Notes under the pieces: generated by a model
Database searches by the model: none
Seen by the model: only the letters and a program-made list of their open reading frames with translations
Told to the model about the DNA's origin: nothing
Made by a program: the position numbers and the translations under genes
Shown here: positions 35,735 through 44,926 of the stretch, one piece after another
Layout: every line of letters starts with the position of its first letter
Position numbering within the stretch: position 1 is the first letter of the stretch
NCBI RefSeq assembly: GCF_015101885.1
Contig: NZ_CP062941.1
Coordinates: forward strand, 5,084,001 to 5,148,000
Origin: Massilia litorea
GTDB taxonomy: Bacteria; Pseudomonadota; Gammaproteobacteria; Burkholderiales; Burkholderiaceae_D
Direction of reading: 5' to 3'
Length of the DNA: 64,000 nucleotides

Positions 35735-36556
35735 TTACCCCCGATACCGATTGATCTCATCCCGCGTCTCGCGTGCGACACGCCGTGCCGCCGCCGCAAA
35801 ATCCTCGCCTTCCTGCGGCACCGCATACAAAATCGCCCGCGACGAATTGATCATCATCCCGGTCCCACCGGCGGTCCGCCCGGCACGCACGGTCGCCTCG
35901 ACATCGCCCCCCTGCGCACCGACACCCGGCACCAATAAAGGCATGTCGCCGATGATCTTGCGCACCTGCGCCAGTTCTTCCGGGAAGGTCGCCCCCACCA
36001 CCAGCGCGCACTGGCCGTTGCGGTTCCATTTCCCGGCCACGAGTTTCGCCACATGCTGGTACAGCGGCAGGCCGCCCACATCCAGGAACTGCAGGTCCGA
36101 ACCGCCTGCATTCGAAGTGCGGCACAGCACGATCACGCCGCGGTCTTTCCACGCCATGTAGGGCTCGACCGAATCGAAACCCATGTAGGGATTGACCGTG
36201 ACCGCGTCCGCGCCGTAGCGGTCGAAGGCTTCGCGCGCGTACTGGTGGGCGGTCGCCCCGATGTCGCCGCGCTTGGCGTCGAGGATCAGGGGGATGTGCG
36301 GATAAGTGTCGCGCAGGTAGGAGCAGATTTCCTCGAGCTGGTCTTCGGCGCCGAGGGCGGCGAAATAGGCGATCTGCGGCTTGAAGGCGCAGGCGAGGTC
36401 CGCCGTGGCGTCGATGATGGCCTTGCAGAACCGGACGATCGCGTCCGGTTGATCCTTCAAATGAGCAGGGAAGCGCGCCAGATCAGGGTCGAGTCCGACG
36501 CACAGGAGCGAGTCGTTGCGGGTCCAGGCCGCGGAGAGTTTATCGATGAAATTCAC
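35735..36556 (-). CDS. pyrF: Orotidine 5'-phosphate decarboxylase
   Basis: 273 aa, the longer (type 2) form common in Burkholderiales and actinobacteria. It converts OMP to UMP, the last step of de novo pyrimidine synthesis. The catalytic Asp-Lys-Asp array is in [13 protein letters not shown], and the phosphate-gripping region in [11 protein letters not shown]. Divergent from lemA; a TACAAT box (plus 36594-36599) lies about 40 bases before the ATG. Confidence 0.96.
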   Translation of the reverse strand: MNFIDKLSAAWTRNDSLLCVGLDPDLARFPAHLKDQPDAIVRFCKAIIDATADLACAFKPQIAYFAALGAEDQLEEICSYLRDTYPHIPLILDAKRGDIGATAHQYAREAFDRYGADAVTVNPYMGFDSVEPYMAWKDRGVIVLCRTSNAGGSDLQFLDVGGLPLYQHVAKLVAGKWNRNGQCALVVGATFPEELAQVRKIIGDMPLLVPGVGAQGGDVEATVRAGRTAGGTGMMINSSRAILYAVPQEGEDFAAAARRVARETRDEINRYRG

Positions 36557-36705
36557 GTTGGGCCCCTTGTAACGGTGTCATTGCAAACCCGGTATTGTAC
36601 CCGTCACGGGCTCCCTGCCCCATCGCGGGCACGACCGTGCGACCGGACTTGATGGACTCCTGTATATTTTTAATCATTCGACAACTCGCAATGGACAGGG
36701 ACATC

Positions 36706-37332
36706 ATGACGTCTTCCGCATCGGCTTCTACTTTATTCTCGCGCTGGACCCGCCTGCTGGCGCTCGCCACCCTCGCCGGCTCGCTGCTCTCGGGCTGCGG
36801 CTACAACGAATTCCAGACCAAGGACGAAGCCACCAAGGCCGCCTGGAGCGAAGTGGTCAACCAGTACCAGCGCCGCGCCGACCTGATTCCGAACCTGGTG
36901 AACACGGTCAAGGGCTATGCCACGCACGAACGCGAAACCCTGGAGGCGGTCACCCGTGCGCGCGCCGCCGCGACCAGTTTCCAGATCACGCCGGAAGTGC
37001 TGAACAATCCCGAAGCATTCCAGAAGTTCCAGCAGGTGCAGGGCGAGCTGTCGAGCGCGCTGTCGCGCCTGATGGTCGTGTCCGAGAAATATCCGGACCT
37101 GAAGGCGGACACCAGCTTCCGCGACCTGCAGTCGCAGCTCGAGGGCACCGAGAACCGCATCACGGTGGCGCGCCAGCGCTATATCGCCTCGGTGCAGGAC
37201 TATAACGTCTCCGTGCGCCAGTTCCCGAACAACCTCACCGCGATGATGTTCGGCTACAAGGCCAAACCTTCGTTCACGGTCGAGAACGAAAAAGCGATCT
37301 CGACCGCGCCGACGGTCAACTTCGGCAAATAA
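36706..37332 (+). CDS. LemA-family lipoprotein
   Basis: 208 aa from the ATG at 36706, chosen because AGGG lies five bases upstream and a lipoprotein signal then fits (helix followed by SLLSGC, Cys as lipidation site). The LemA helical domain follows (YQRRADLIPNLVNTVKGYA). LemA proteins are membrane-attached and of unclear function. First gene of a three-gene operon with two TPM-domain genes, a very common pairing. Confidence 0.9.
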   Translation: MTSSASASTLFSRWTRLLALATLAGSLLSGCGYNEFQTKDEATKAAWSEVVNQYQRRADLIPNLVNTVKGYATHERETLEAVTRARAAATSFQITPEVLNNPEAFQKFQQVQGELSSALSRLMVVSEKYPDLKADTSFRDLQSQLEGTENRITVARQRYIASVQDYNVSVRQFPNNLTAMMFGYKAKPSFTVENEKAISTAPTVNFGK

Positions 37333-37334
37333 CG

Positions 37335-38171
37335 ATGAACTTGTTTCGCACCCTGTGGCTGCTGGTGCTCTCCTTCGCGCTCAGTGGGCCGGCCCAGGCC
37401 CAGCTGAAGGAAGTGCCGGCCTTGACCAGCCGCGTGACCGACCAGGCCGGCATGCTCGACGCGACGCAAAAGCAGCGCCTGGAAGCCGTGCTGGCCGAGC
37501 ATGAGGCCAAGAGCGGCAACCAGATCGCGGTGTTGCTGGTGAAGTCGACCGAGCCGGAAGCGATCGAGCAATACGGCATCCGCGTGGCCGATGCATGGAA
37601 GCTGGGACGCAAGGGCGTCGACGACGGCGTGCTGCTGATCGTCGCGCGCGACAACCCGGGTTCGCTGCGCCGCTTGCGCATCGAGGCCGGGCGCGGGGTG
37701 CAGGGCGTGCTGACGGATGCGCAATCGAAACGCATCCTGCAGGACGTGATCGCGCCGCATTTCAAACAAAACCATTACTACGAGGGCCTGGTCGCAGGCG
37801 TGGGCGCGATTGCCACGGTGCTGAACCGGGAACGATTTCCCGAGCCGGCGCCGCAGGTAGCCCCGGCAGCACCGGCAAATGCAAGTGACGCAGGACAAGG
37901 AGGCGGGATCGGTATGTTTGGCATCTTGATGTTGGTTTTCGGTTTCATGCTGTTGCGCTCGATCTTCCGGCCGCGCCGCGCGCGCCTGTCGCGCGGCGGC
38001 TGGGGCAACGGCGCGACCGGCTTCATCCTCGGCAGCATTCTCAGTAACGCCGGTCGTGGCGGCGGCGGCTTCGGCGGCTTCTCCGGCGGCGGCGGCGGCT
38101 TCGGCGGCGGTGGCGGTTTTTCCGGCGGCGGCGGCAGCTTTGACGGCGGCGGCGCCTCGGGAGACTGGTAA
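37335..38171 (+). CDS. TPM-domain (YgcG-like) membrane protein with Gly-rich tail
   Basis: 278 aa. Signal peptide (cleavage after QAQ), then a TPM domain (VTDQAGMLDATQKQRLEAVL, GVLLIVARDN) in the periplasm. A membrane helix lies near 193-213, and a very Gly-rich tail with GGGGFGGFSGGGG runs ends the protein. It starts two bases after lemA. TPM proteins of this layout accompany LemA and are linked to photosystem or envelope protein repair in other organisms; the bacterial role is unclear. Confidence 0.9.
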   Translation: MNLFRTLWLLVLSFALSGPAQAQLKEVPALTSRVTDQAGMLDATQKQRLEAVLAEHEAKSGNQIAVLLVKSTEPEAIEQYGIRVADAWKLGRKGVDDGVLLIVARDNPGSLRRLRIEAGRGVQGVLTDAQSKRILQDVIAPHFKQNHYYEGLVAGVGAIATVLNRERFPEPAPQVAPAAPANASDAGQGGGIGMFGILMLVFGFMLLRSIFRPRRARLSRGGWGNGATGFILGSILSNAGRGGGGFGGFSGGGGGFGGGGGFSGGGGSFDGGGASGDW

Positions 38172-38701
38172 TGGCAGAGCACATGACACATGAGTCGTTC
38201 GGCCAGCGCGTCGGCCGCGTGCTGCGTCACTGGCGCAGCACCAAGGCGGACGCCCAGCGCGCCTTCCCGGAGAGCACGCTGGCCGCGGCAGCGCAGGCGA
38301 TCACGGCGGGCGAACAAACCCACCGCGGCGAGGTGCGCTTCATCGTCGAAAAATCGCTGCCGACCGACGAGGTCTGGGACGGCGTGACCAACCGCCAGCG
38401 CGCGCTGGCCCTGTTCGCCGACTACGGCGTCTGGGACACCGAGGACAATTGCGGCGTACTCATCTACGTGAACCTGGCCGAACACAAGGTCGACATCGTG
38501 GCCGACCGTGGTATCGACCGCAAGATCGATGAAGCTACCTGGCAGGCGGTCTGCCGCACGATGACCGAAGGCTTCAGGCAAGGCAAGTTCCACGACGCCA
38601 CGCTGGCGGCAATCGAACAGGTGAATGCGCTGCTGCGCCAGCACTTCCCGGCCAGTGGTGCGCGGCCGAACGAGTTGCCCGACAGCCCGATCATGCTGTA
38701 G
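38171..38701 (+). CDS. TPM-domain protein
   Basis: 176 aa. Its ATG overlaps the preceding stop by one base (TAATG), so it is coupled to the YgcG-like gene. A second TPM domain (RALALFADYGVWDTEDNCGV, VDIVADRGIDRKI) without an obvious signal peptide or membrane helix. Third gene of the lemA operon. It is often annotated simply as TPM domain-containing. Confidence 0.87.
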   Translation: MAEHMTHESFGQRVGRVLRHWRSTKADAQRAFPESTLAAAAQAITAGEQTHRGEVRFIVEKSLPTDEVWDGVTNRQRALALFADYGVWDTEDNCGVLIYVNLAEHKVDIVADRGIDRKIDEATWQAVCRTMTEGFRQGKFHDATLAAIEQVNALLRQHFPASGARPNELPDSPIML

Positions 38702-38788
38702 GCCGTCGAACGCTGACGCCCGGCGGCTATCGCGATGGACAGCCCTGCCCTTACAATAAGGGTCACTGCCCTTCGTGAAAGCCCCGCC

Positions 38789-39553
38789 ATGAAACTCGAA
38801 AACAAGATCGCCCTCGTCACCGGTGCCAGCCAGGGCATCGGCCTGGCCTGCGCCCAGCGCCTGGTGCGCGAAGGCGCCCGCGTGATGCTGGCCGACGTGC
38901 GGCCGGAAGTGGCCGAGGCCGCCGCCGCGCTGGGCGAAGCCGCCCGCTACTTTGTCGCCGACGTCAGCCAGAAGTCCGACGTCGACGCACTCCTCCAGGC
39001 TACCCTCGACGCGTTCGGCCGCGTCGACATCCTGATCAACAATGCCGGCGTCACGCATGCGGCCGACTTTCTCGACCTGCAGGAAGAGGATTTCGACCGC
39101 GTCCTGCGGGTGAACCTGAAATCGATGTTCCTGTGCAGCCAGGCTGCGGCGCGCGACATGGTCAAGCGCCAGAGCGGCTGCATCATCAACATGTCGAGCG
39201 TGAACGCCGAACTGGTGATTCCAAACCAGGTGCCCTATGTCGTCTCCAAGGGCGGCGTCAACCAGCTGACGCGCGTGGCGGCGATCGGCCTCGCCCAGCA
39301 CGGCATTCGCGTCAACGCCATCGGCCCGGGCACGATCCTGACCGAACTGGCGAAGCAGGCCGTGCTGGCCAGCCCGGAAGCGCGCCATACGATCCTGTCG
39401 CGCACGCCTCTCGGCCGCTGCGGCGAACCCGAGGAAGTGGCATCGATTGCCGCCTTCCTCGCCAGCGAAGACGCCTCCTACATCACCGGCCAGACGCTGT
39501 ATGCCGACGGCGGGCGGATGCCGCTCAACTACACGGTCGCCGTACGCGAATAA
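38789..39553 (+). CDS. SDR-family oxidoreductase
   Basis: 254 aa from the ATG at 38789 (the longer frame adds an unlikely leader). Classical SDR: cofactor motif TGASQGIG, NNAG, and active site with Ser, then YVVSK. The acidic residue after the second strand (DVRPE) favours NAD. The closing TLYADGGR is typical of the 3-ketoacyl reductase/sugar dehydrogenase group. Substrate unknown. A strong terminator follows at 39699. Confidence 0.92.
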   Translation: MKLENKIALVTGASQGIGLACAQRLVREGARVMLADVRPEVAEAAAALGEAARYFVADVSQKSDVDALLQATLDAFGRVDILINNAGVTHAADFLDLQEEDFDRVLRVNLKSMFLCSQAAARDMVKRQSGCIINMSSVNAELVIPNQVPYVVSKGGVNQLTRVAAIGLAQHGIRVNAIGPGTILTELAKQAVLASPEARHTILSRTPLGRCGEPEEVASIAAFLASEDASYITGQTLYADGGRMPLNYTVAVRE

Positions 39554-39698
39554 GGGAACCGGCAGGTTCATCGGAACAGCCGAACTCGTCCATATTCACA
39601 GTTCGCATATCTGGTATCCGAATACGCAATTAGACAAATATATCGCAACGCAACATAATGAACCTGTCTCCACTATTCTCCTCCAAGAAAATAGTTTT

Positions 39699-39729
39699 AA
39701 GCCCGCTCATGAAGCGGGCTTTTTTTTTG
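39699..39729 (+). terminator. Rho-independent terminator downstream of the SDR gene
   Basis: AAGCCCGCT (39699-39707) pairs with AGCGGGCTT (39713-39721) over a five-base loop and runs into a stretch of nine T residues. Confidence 0.9.
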
Positions 39730-39831
39730 CCCAGTACTTATAGATTCTCATCCGGGGAAATCGTTCGCGGTAGAGCTCGAATGCTTGCGGTAGGTCATAC
39801 TCGGGTCACAATCGCTCCCTATACTGAATTC

Positions 39832-39964
39832 ATCTGCAGTACACGCAACCGATATGCCTGATTGCAGACAGGTGTGCAGCGCAAACGCCTTGCACACCCA
39901 CCGAACAATGTCTCTTGGCCCGATCTTGGGTTGTGCCCACCCTCTCTCCGGTGGGCATTTTTTT
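39832..39964 (+). ncRNA. Candidate small RNA with three hairpins and its own terminator
   Basis: A TATACT -10 box (39820-39825) predicts a start near 39832. Three stems then follow in order: TCTGCA/TGCAGA (39833-39838, 39863-39868), GGTGTGCA/TGCACACC (39871-39878, 39891-39898), and a terminator stem TGCCCACC/GGTGGGCA (39934-39941, 39950-39957) with seven T residues. No protein gene ends here, and an independent terminator already closes the SDR gene 210 bases earlier. The -35 box is poor. It could instead be a terminating leader of the gene at 40133. Confidence 0.5.
39934..39964 (+). terminator. Rho-independent terminator of the candidate RNA
   Basis: Eight-pair stem with an eight-base loop followed by TTTTTTT; a second strong terminator within one intergenic region. 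Confidence 0.85.
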
Positions 39965-40132
39965 GTTCAAGATTGCCTGCCCGCATCAGACTACCCGCAT
40001 TGTATAAATGTGAAGACTGGCCTTGCAGCCTGTCGACTTTTGACTATGATGAAGTTCGTGCTACCGCAAGCGGGATTGACGGCAAGATCCCAAGGCGGGC
40101 GCTGCCAACCACCAGACAAGGGAGCCAGACCG

Positions 40133-40444
40133 ATGAATTTGCAAGCCTCTGAAAAGCATACCCACCTCAGTTCCGCCAGCCGCCGCCAGCACCAGGACGT
40201 CGATTGCCTCGTCCTCAGCGAGCTCAACCCACTTGTCGTGGTCGACCATCTCGATGGCGAACAGGCCACGCTCACTCTCCTCACCTTCGGCAACGTGCGT
40301 GAAATCTGCCCGAAATGCCAGCAAGGGAACCTCAAGCTCGTGTTGCGCCAGACTTCGGTGCGCATGGCCCATCTGTTCTGCGCCGATTGCGAGAGCTGTT
40401 TCGACGCACGGTATGCCGACGGCGCCCCGGCGCTGACCATCTGA
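40133..40444 (+). CDS. Small two-CxxC zinc-ribbon-like protein
   Basis: 103 aa from the ATG at 40133, preceded by AAGGGAGCC; the 93 extra residues of the longer frame overlap the RNA candidate and look non-coding. The second half has CPKC and, 27 residues later, CADC with a further Cys in ESCF, so a zinc ribbon is likely. The first half is polar with no known domain. Cytoplasmic. No named family recognised. Confidence 0.65.
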   Translation: MNLQASEKHTHLSSASRRQHQDVDCLVLSELNPLVVVDHLDGEQATLTLLTFGNVREICPKCQQGNLKLVLRQTSVRMAHLFCADCESCFDARYADGAPALTI

Positions 40445-40521
40445 TTCCAGTTACACCCGGCCGTGCGGGCGCGCGGTCGCATGGCGTGGTATGGTTGCCG
40501 TTTTTTGCCAGCTCGTCAGCC

Positions 40522-40920
40522 ATGCCGTCTTTCCTCTATTTTCTCCTGCTTGACCCGCGCCTCAACAAACTCCGCTATGCCGCGGCAATCCTCATGTTCC
40601 TTGCGATCGTGATTGCCGGATCGATCCCGGGCGCGCGTGCCGGGATCGGCGAATACGCGCCCGGCGTGGTGCTGCACTCGTCGGCCTACTCGGTCCTTGC
40701 CCTGCTCTGGTTTACCGCCAGCCGCGGCAATGCGGCCAGCAGGACGGTCGCGACGGTCCTCGCGATCGCCGTCATGGGCGCGATCGACGAATCGGTGCAG
40801 AGCTTCTTCCCCTATCGCGGCGCCGACGTGCGCGACTGGATGGTCGACTGCAGTTCGGCCCTGGCCACCTGCGCGATCCTGTGGATGATCCTGCCGAAAG
40901 CGGCGCTGCAGCGTAGCTGA
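40522..40920 (+). CDS. VanZ-like membrane protein
   Basis: 132 aa with four membrane helices. The VanZ-family signature is present: HSSAYSVLALLW in helix 2 and DESVQSFFPYRGADVRDWM between helices 3 and 4. VanZ relatives influence glycopeptide resistance in Gram-positives; in proteobacteria the role is unknown. Start chosen at the ATG where the hydrophobic core begins; the longer frame is out of character. Confidence 0.85.
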   Translation: MPSFLYFLLLDPRLNKLRYAAAILMFLAIVIAGSIPGARAGIGEYAPGVVLHSSAYSVLALLWFTASRGNAASRTVATVLAIAVMGAIDESVQSFFPYRGADVRDWMVDCSSALATCAILWMILPKAALQRS

Positions 40921-41086
40921 GCCCTGCGCTGTGGCGCGTTTTTGTTTCTCCATGATCAGCTTCGCTTGATCTGGCTCATGCAAGACCTGAGCGAGCTGGA
41001 ACGTTGTGCCTCGATTTCCCCTCTAACAGCAGTGGCAGACTCCATCGTCACGCATACCCACTGACAAAATCAACGGAGGATCGATC

Positions 41087-41779
41087 ATGAAACAACAACA
41101 TCAGAGCCTGGTCCTGGCGGGCCTGCTGGCCACGGCGCTCGGCCTGTCGGGCTGCTCCGGCATGCGCGGCGGCAGTGACACGGGCGGCGACACCTCGGGC
41201 AGCGGCGCCAGCGGCAGCAGCAGCTCGCCCAGTGCCACGACCGGCAGCTCGACGACCGGTGCGACCGGCAGCGACGCCGGCGGCATGTCGGGTACGGGCG
41301 CCGGCACCAGCACCAGCGGTTCGGCCGGCTGGGGCGGCGGCACCAGCTCGGGCACCTCCGGCAGCGCGGGCAGCTCGGGCACTTCGGGCACCAGCGGCTA
41401 CGACCAGTCCGGCGGCGCCGGCAGCGCAACGTCGGGCAGCACGACCCAGGGCAGTTCGACCGGCACGATGTCCGACACCGCCAGCGGCAGCTCCCAGGGC
41501 GGCGCCGCCACCGGCAGCTCCGCGGCCGCCGGCGGCAGCCCGAACAGCACGGTGGTCTCGATCGAACTGGTGCCGCGTCCGTCCGGCGGCATGGGCGGCA
41601 GCGGTGCCAGCGGCAGCAGCAGCACCGGCACCACTGGCAGCTCGATGACTTCCGACCGCGTCTACCGGGTCACCCTGCGCATGGACGACGGCAGCACCCA
41701 GGTCGTCACGCAGGACACCACGCCCAGCTTCCGCAGCGGCGACCGCGTCAACCACAGCGGCGGCATGATCAAGCACTAA
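41087..41779 (+). CDS. Ser/Gly/Thr-rich lipoprotein
   Basis: 230 aa. Signal peptide with lipobox LGLSGC (Cys is the lipidation site). A low-complexity Ser/Gly/Thr region of about 125 residues follows, then a small conserved end with VVSIELVPRPSGG and YRVTLRMDDGSTQVVTQD, which resembles the C-terminal domain of SlyB/Pcp-like outer-membrane lipoproteins. Good ribosome site (GGAGGATCG). Probably anchored to the outer membrane with a flexible linker. Confidence 0.8.
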   Translation: MKQQHQSLVLAGLLATALGLSGCSGMRGGSDTGGDTSGSGASGSSSSPSATTGSSTTGATGSDAGGMSGTGAGTSTSGSAGWGGGTSSGTSGSAGSSGTSGTSGYDQSGGAGSATSGSTTQGSSTGTMSDTASGSSQGGAATGSSAAAGGSPNSTVVSIELVPRPSGGMGGSGASGSSSTGTTGSSMTSDRVYRVTLRMDDGSTQVVTQDTTPSFRSGDRVNHSGGMIKH

Positions 41780-41930
41780 GTTGCTCCCGGCGTATTTCTA
41801 CCCGGCAGGCGCGGGCGGGCCCGCCTGCCGCTCCTGCGGCTGCAAGGGCGCAATCGATGTCTGCAAAATGCGTGAAAACTGCGTGGAATCTGCGCAGGGA
41901 TATGCGTGCGTGCGCGGCATGGCCGCGTCA

Positions 41931-41990
41931 AGGCAGTGACGGGCAGTGATGGTCAGTGATGGGCAATGTTGGGCGGTGATGGGCAGGAGA
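41931..41990. repeat. Six degenerate 10-bp tandem repeats (GGGCAGTGAT)
   Basis: Between the lipoprotein and the galactose operon about six copies of GGGCAGTGAT follow one another with small changes (GGTCAGTGAT, GGGCAATGTT, GGGCGGTGAT). The unit is close to one turn of DNA. Function unknown; the copy number may vary between strains. Confidence 0.7.
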
Positions 41991-42036
41991 TGGGCGGCCG
42001 GTCCAGCCGCCCATTTCCTGCGCCGCAGTGGGAGAA

Positions 42037-43842
42037 TCAGGCCGGATCGGCCCCGTTCTCGTCCTCGGCCTTGACCGGCTTCACCTGCGCATTGCGCGTC
42101 GCCGCCGAGATCATTTCGAACGGTAATTTCGGCGTGCGGTCGGCGTTCAGCAGGCCGTTGGCCTCCTGGAAGGTATCGGCGAACTGGGTATAGCAGAAGC
42201 CGCTGAACATGAAGGTTTCGTTGACCACCTTCAGCAGGCCGCGGTACAGGTTGTGGAAGCCATCGGCCGTGGTCGAGCGCGAATAGCCCCAGGTGCCCTC
42301 TTCCGGCGTGCCCGTGGTGTCGTAGGCGATGCCGCCGAATTCGGTCAGCACGATCGGCTGGCCGCGGTGCGGGAAGCCGTCCAGGGTCAGGATGCGTCCG
42401 CCCGGACGCCGTTGATCGAACAGGGTGCGCACCGGGTCGCTGACCTCGTAGCGCGCCTTGACCTTTTCCGGATCGCAGTCGTAGTCGTGGATGCCGAGGA
42501 TGTCGGTGGCCGAGGCCTCCCAGCCATCGTTGCCGATCACGGGCCGCGTCGCGTCCAGCGTGCGCGTCAGGTGGTACAGCGCCTCGACGGCATTGCGATG
42601 CGCCTGGGTCAGCGTCAGGTTCGGCACGCCCCAGGATTCGTTGAAGGCCACCCAGACGATGATGCAGGGGTGGCTGTAGTCGCGGTCGATCGCTTCGGTC
42701 CACTCGCGCACCATGCGTGTGATCGCCTTCGGGCTGAAGCGGTAGGCCGATGGCATTTCTTCCCACACCAGCAGGCCGAGCTTGTCGGCCCAGTACAGGT
42801 AGCGCGGGTCTTCGATCTTCTGGTGCTTGCGCACGCCGTTGAAGCCCATCAATTTCGCCAGTTCGACGTCGCGTTTCAGGTGGTCGTCGGACGGACCGGT
42901 GAGGAAGGATTCCGGCCAGTAGCCCTGGTCGAGCACAAGGCGCAGCTGGTATGGCCTTCCATTCAACATCAATCGGTCGCGGTTGATCGCGAACGAGCGC
43001 AGCGCCGTGTAGGACTTGATGCGGTCGACCACGCGGTCGCCGCAGCGCAGCGTCACTTCGGCGTCGAGCAGGGTCGGACGCTCCGGGCTCCACAGCAATT
43101 CGTTGCGCGAATCGTCGATACCGGGGTCGGACAGCGCGATCTTGCGGTTCGCTTCGCCGGCCAGCAGCTTGTAGTGGTCGTCGGCCAATAAATGTTCGCC
43201 GTGCCAGATCTTGACTTCGATGAACATGTCGTCGCGGATCTCGCCGCCGGCGAACACCTCGCAGCCGATCTCGAAGGTCTCGAAAATCGGGGTCCACTTC
43301 AGCTTCTGGATGAAGGTCTTTTCGACCTGCTCGACCCAGACGGTCTGCCAGATGCCGGTCGTGCGCGGATACCAGATCGAGTGCGGCTCGAGCAGCCAGT
43401 CCTGCTTGCCGCGCGGCTTGGCAAGGTCGGCAGGATCATCCTCGACATACACGGTGACGACCTGCTTGCCGTCAGCCTTCATGGCCGAGGTGATGTCGGC
43501 CGAGAACGGCGTGTGGCCGCCCTCGTGCTCGGCCACGAGATAGCCGTTGACCCAGACACGCGCCGAATAATCGACCGCCCCGAAGTGCAGGATGGTGCGG
43601 CCCTCGTTGGGCAGCACGGTGAATTCGCGCTCGTACCAGCAGACACGGTGGAAACCGGTGTCGCCGATGCCGGACATTTTCGTTTCCGGCGCGAACGGCA
43701 CCTCGATCTCGTGGGTCCATTCCGGCACCTCGCCCGGCAGCTTGAAGCGCATCTCGTCGTCGAAACAGAAGCGCCACTTGCCGTTCAGGCTGATCCAGTT
43801 GTCGCGTACCAGTTGGGGACGTGGGTATTCAAACTGACTCAT
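42037..43842 (-). CDS. Family 2 glycoside hydrolase (beta-galactosidase/glucuronidase-like)
   Basis: 601 aa. Sugar-binding jelly roll (about 1-180), immunoglobulin-like domain (about 185-285) and TIM barrel (290-601), the short GH2 layout typical of glucuronidase-like enzymes. Acid/base Glu402 sits in VAFNESWG and the nucleophile Glu501 in VLTEFGG. No signal peptide, so it acts on imported glycosides. Last gene of the galT-galK operon, starting within the last 14 bases of galK, which strongly suggests a beta-galactoside as substrate. Confidence 0.92.
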   Translation of the reverse strand: MSQFEYPRPQLVRDNWISLNGKWRFCFDDEMRFKLPGEVPEWTHEIEVPFAPETKMSGIGDTGFHRVCWYEREFTVLPNEGRTILHFGAVDYSARVWVNGYLVAEHEGGHTPFSADITSAMKADGKQVVTVYVEDDPADLAKPRGKQDWLLEPHSIWYPRTTGIWQTVWVEQVEKTFIQKLKWTPIFETFEIGCEVFAGGEIRDDMFIEVKIWHGEHLLADDHYKLLAGEANRKIALSDPGIDDSRNELLWSPERPTLLDAEVTLRCGDRVVDRIKSYTALRSFAINRDRLMLNGRPYQLRLVLDQGYWPESFLTGPSDDHLKRDVELAKLMGFNGVRKHQKIEDPRYLYWADKLGLLVWEEMPSAYRFSPKAITRMVREWTEAIDRDYSHPCIIVWVAFNESWGVPNLTLTQAHRNAVEALYHLTRTLDATRPVIGNDGWEASATDILGIHDYDCDPEKVKARYEVSDPVRTLFDQRRPGGRILTLDGFPHRGQPIVLTEFGGIAYDTTGTPEEGTWGYSRSTTADGFHNLYRGLLKVVNETFMFSGFCYTQFADTFQEANGLLNADRTPKLPFEMISAATRNAQVKPVKAEDENGADPA

Positions 43843-44926
43843 TGTTTTCCTTTCCTTCAGTCGGAACCGGGATCAGCAGACGACCCTGGCGCCCGTTCCT
43901 GTTGTATTCGTTAAGTGCGGCCTCGGCCGCCGCTTGGGCGTGACCGGTCTTGCACAGCGCCACGCAGGCGCCGCCGAAACCGGCGCCGGTCAGGCGTGCG
44001 CCGACCACGCCTTCCTGAGCACGCAGCAGCGCGCACAGTTCGTCGAGTTCGGGGATCGATACTTCGTAATCGTCGCGCAGGCTGAAGTGCGAGGCGTTCA
44101 TCAGCTCGCCGAAGCGCTCCAGGGAGACGCCGCCGGCCGCTTCCAGCACGCGCAGGTTTTCCTGCACCACGTGGCGGGCACGGCGTTTCAATGGCTCGGG
44201 CAGGCTTTCCACCGACTCAGGGTCCGTCACGTCGCGCAAGGCCGCCACGCCAAGCTTGCGCGAGGCTTCCTCGCACTCGGCGCGCCGTTCGTTGTACTTG
44301 CTGCCGGCCAGCTTACGGGCGATGCCCGAGTCGATGACGATGATTTCGGCGCCCTGGGGCAGCGGCGCGAGACGGTGTTCGAGCGTGCGCGCGTCGATGA
44401 ACAGCATGTGCGACTCGTCGGCCAGGCTGGACGCCATCTGGTCCATGATGCCGCAGTTCACGCGCGCATATTCGATCTCGGCGCGCTGGGCGATGCGCGC
44501 CAGTTTCACGTCGTCGAGTTCGAAGCCGAGCATCTGGCGCAGTGCGCGCAGGGTCGCCACCTCCAATGCCGCGCTCGAGGACAGGCCGGAACCGACCGGC
44601 ACGTCCGTCGACACCCAGACCCGCAGCGGCGGCACGGTGACGCCCTCGGCTTCGACCAGGCGGATGCAGCCTTCGATATAGCTGCCGAAGCCGGCCGGCG
44701 CGCTGCCGTCGGGCGCGAAGGTGACGTTCGCATCGAGCGTGCTCGAATAGAAGACGAAGTGGCCGTCGTTGCTGCGGGAAAGCGCCACCGTCGTGCGCTG
44801 GGGCGTCGCCACCGGCAGCATGAAGCCGTCGTTGTAATCCGTATGTTCGCCCAGCAGGTTCACGCGTCCGGGTGCGGAGGCGTTGACCTCGGGCGCGCCG
44901 CCGAAGAAGGAATCGCTTGTCACCAT
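43829..44926 (-). CDS. galK: Galactokinase
   Basis: 365 aa. GHMP kinase that phosphorylates galactose at C1, first step of the Leloir pathway. Motifs: substrate-binding GRVNLLGEHTDYN, ATP loop VPVGSGLSSSAALEV, and TGAGFGGACVAL near the end. The ATG overlaps the stop of the preceding M24-like gene by one base (TGATG), so translation is coupled. The longer frame lies within that gene and is discarded. Confidence 0.97.
   Translation of the reverse strand: MVTSDSFFGGAPEVNASAPGRVNLLGEHTDYNDGFMLPVATPQRTTVALSRSNDGHFVFYSSTLDANVTFAPDGSAPAGFGSYIEGCIRLVEAEGVTVPPLRVWVSTDVPVGSGLSSSAALEVATLRALRQMLGFELDDVKLARIAQRAEIEYARVNCGIMDQMASSLADESHMLFIDARTLEHRLAPLPQGAEIIVIDSGIARKLAGSKYNERRAECEEASRKLGVAALRDVTDPESVESLPEPLKRRARHVVQENLRVLEAAGGVSLERFGELMNASHFSLRDDYEVSIPELDELCALLRAQEGVVGARLTGAGFGGACVALCKTGHAQAAAEAALNEYNRNGRQGRLLIPVPTEGKENNESV

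Noticed and set aside
39854..40132. Longer N-terminus for the zinc-ribbon gene
   Set aside because: It would translate through a strong terminator and hairpins; the ATG at 40133 has a good ribosome site.
40927..40950. GCGC-tgtg-GCGC followed by TTTTTG after the VanZ-like gene as a terminator
   Set aside because: A four-pair stem is too weak to call.
41048..41776. Long antisense frame opposite the Ser/Gly-rich lipoprotein
   Set aside because: An Ala/Gly/Arg-rich shadow produced by the low-complexity coding strand.
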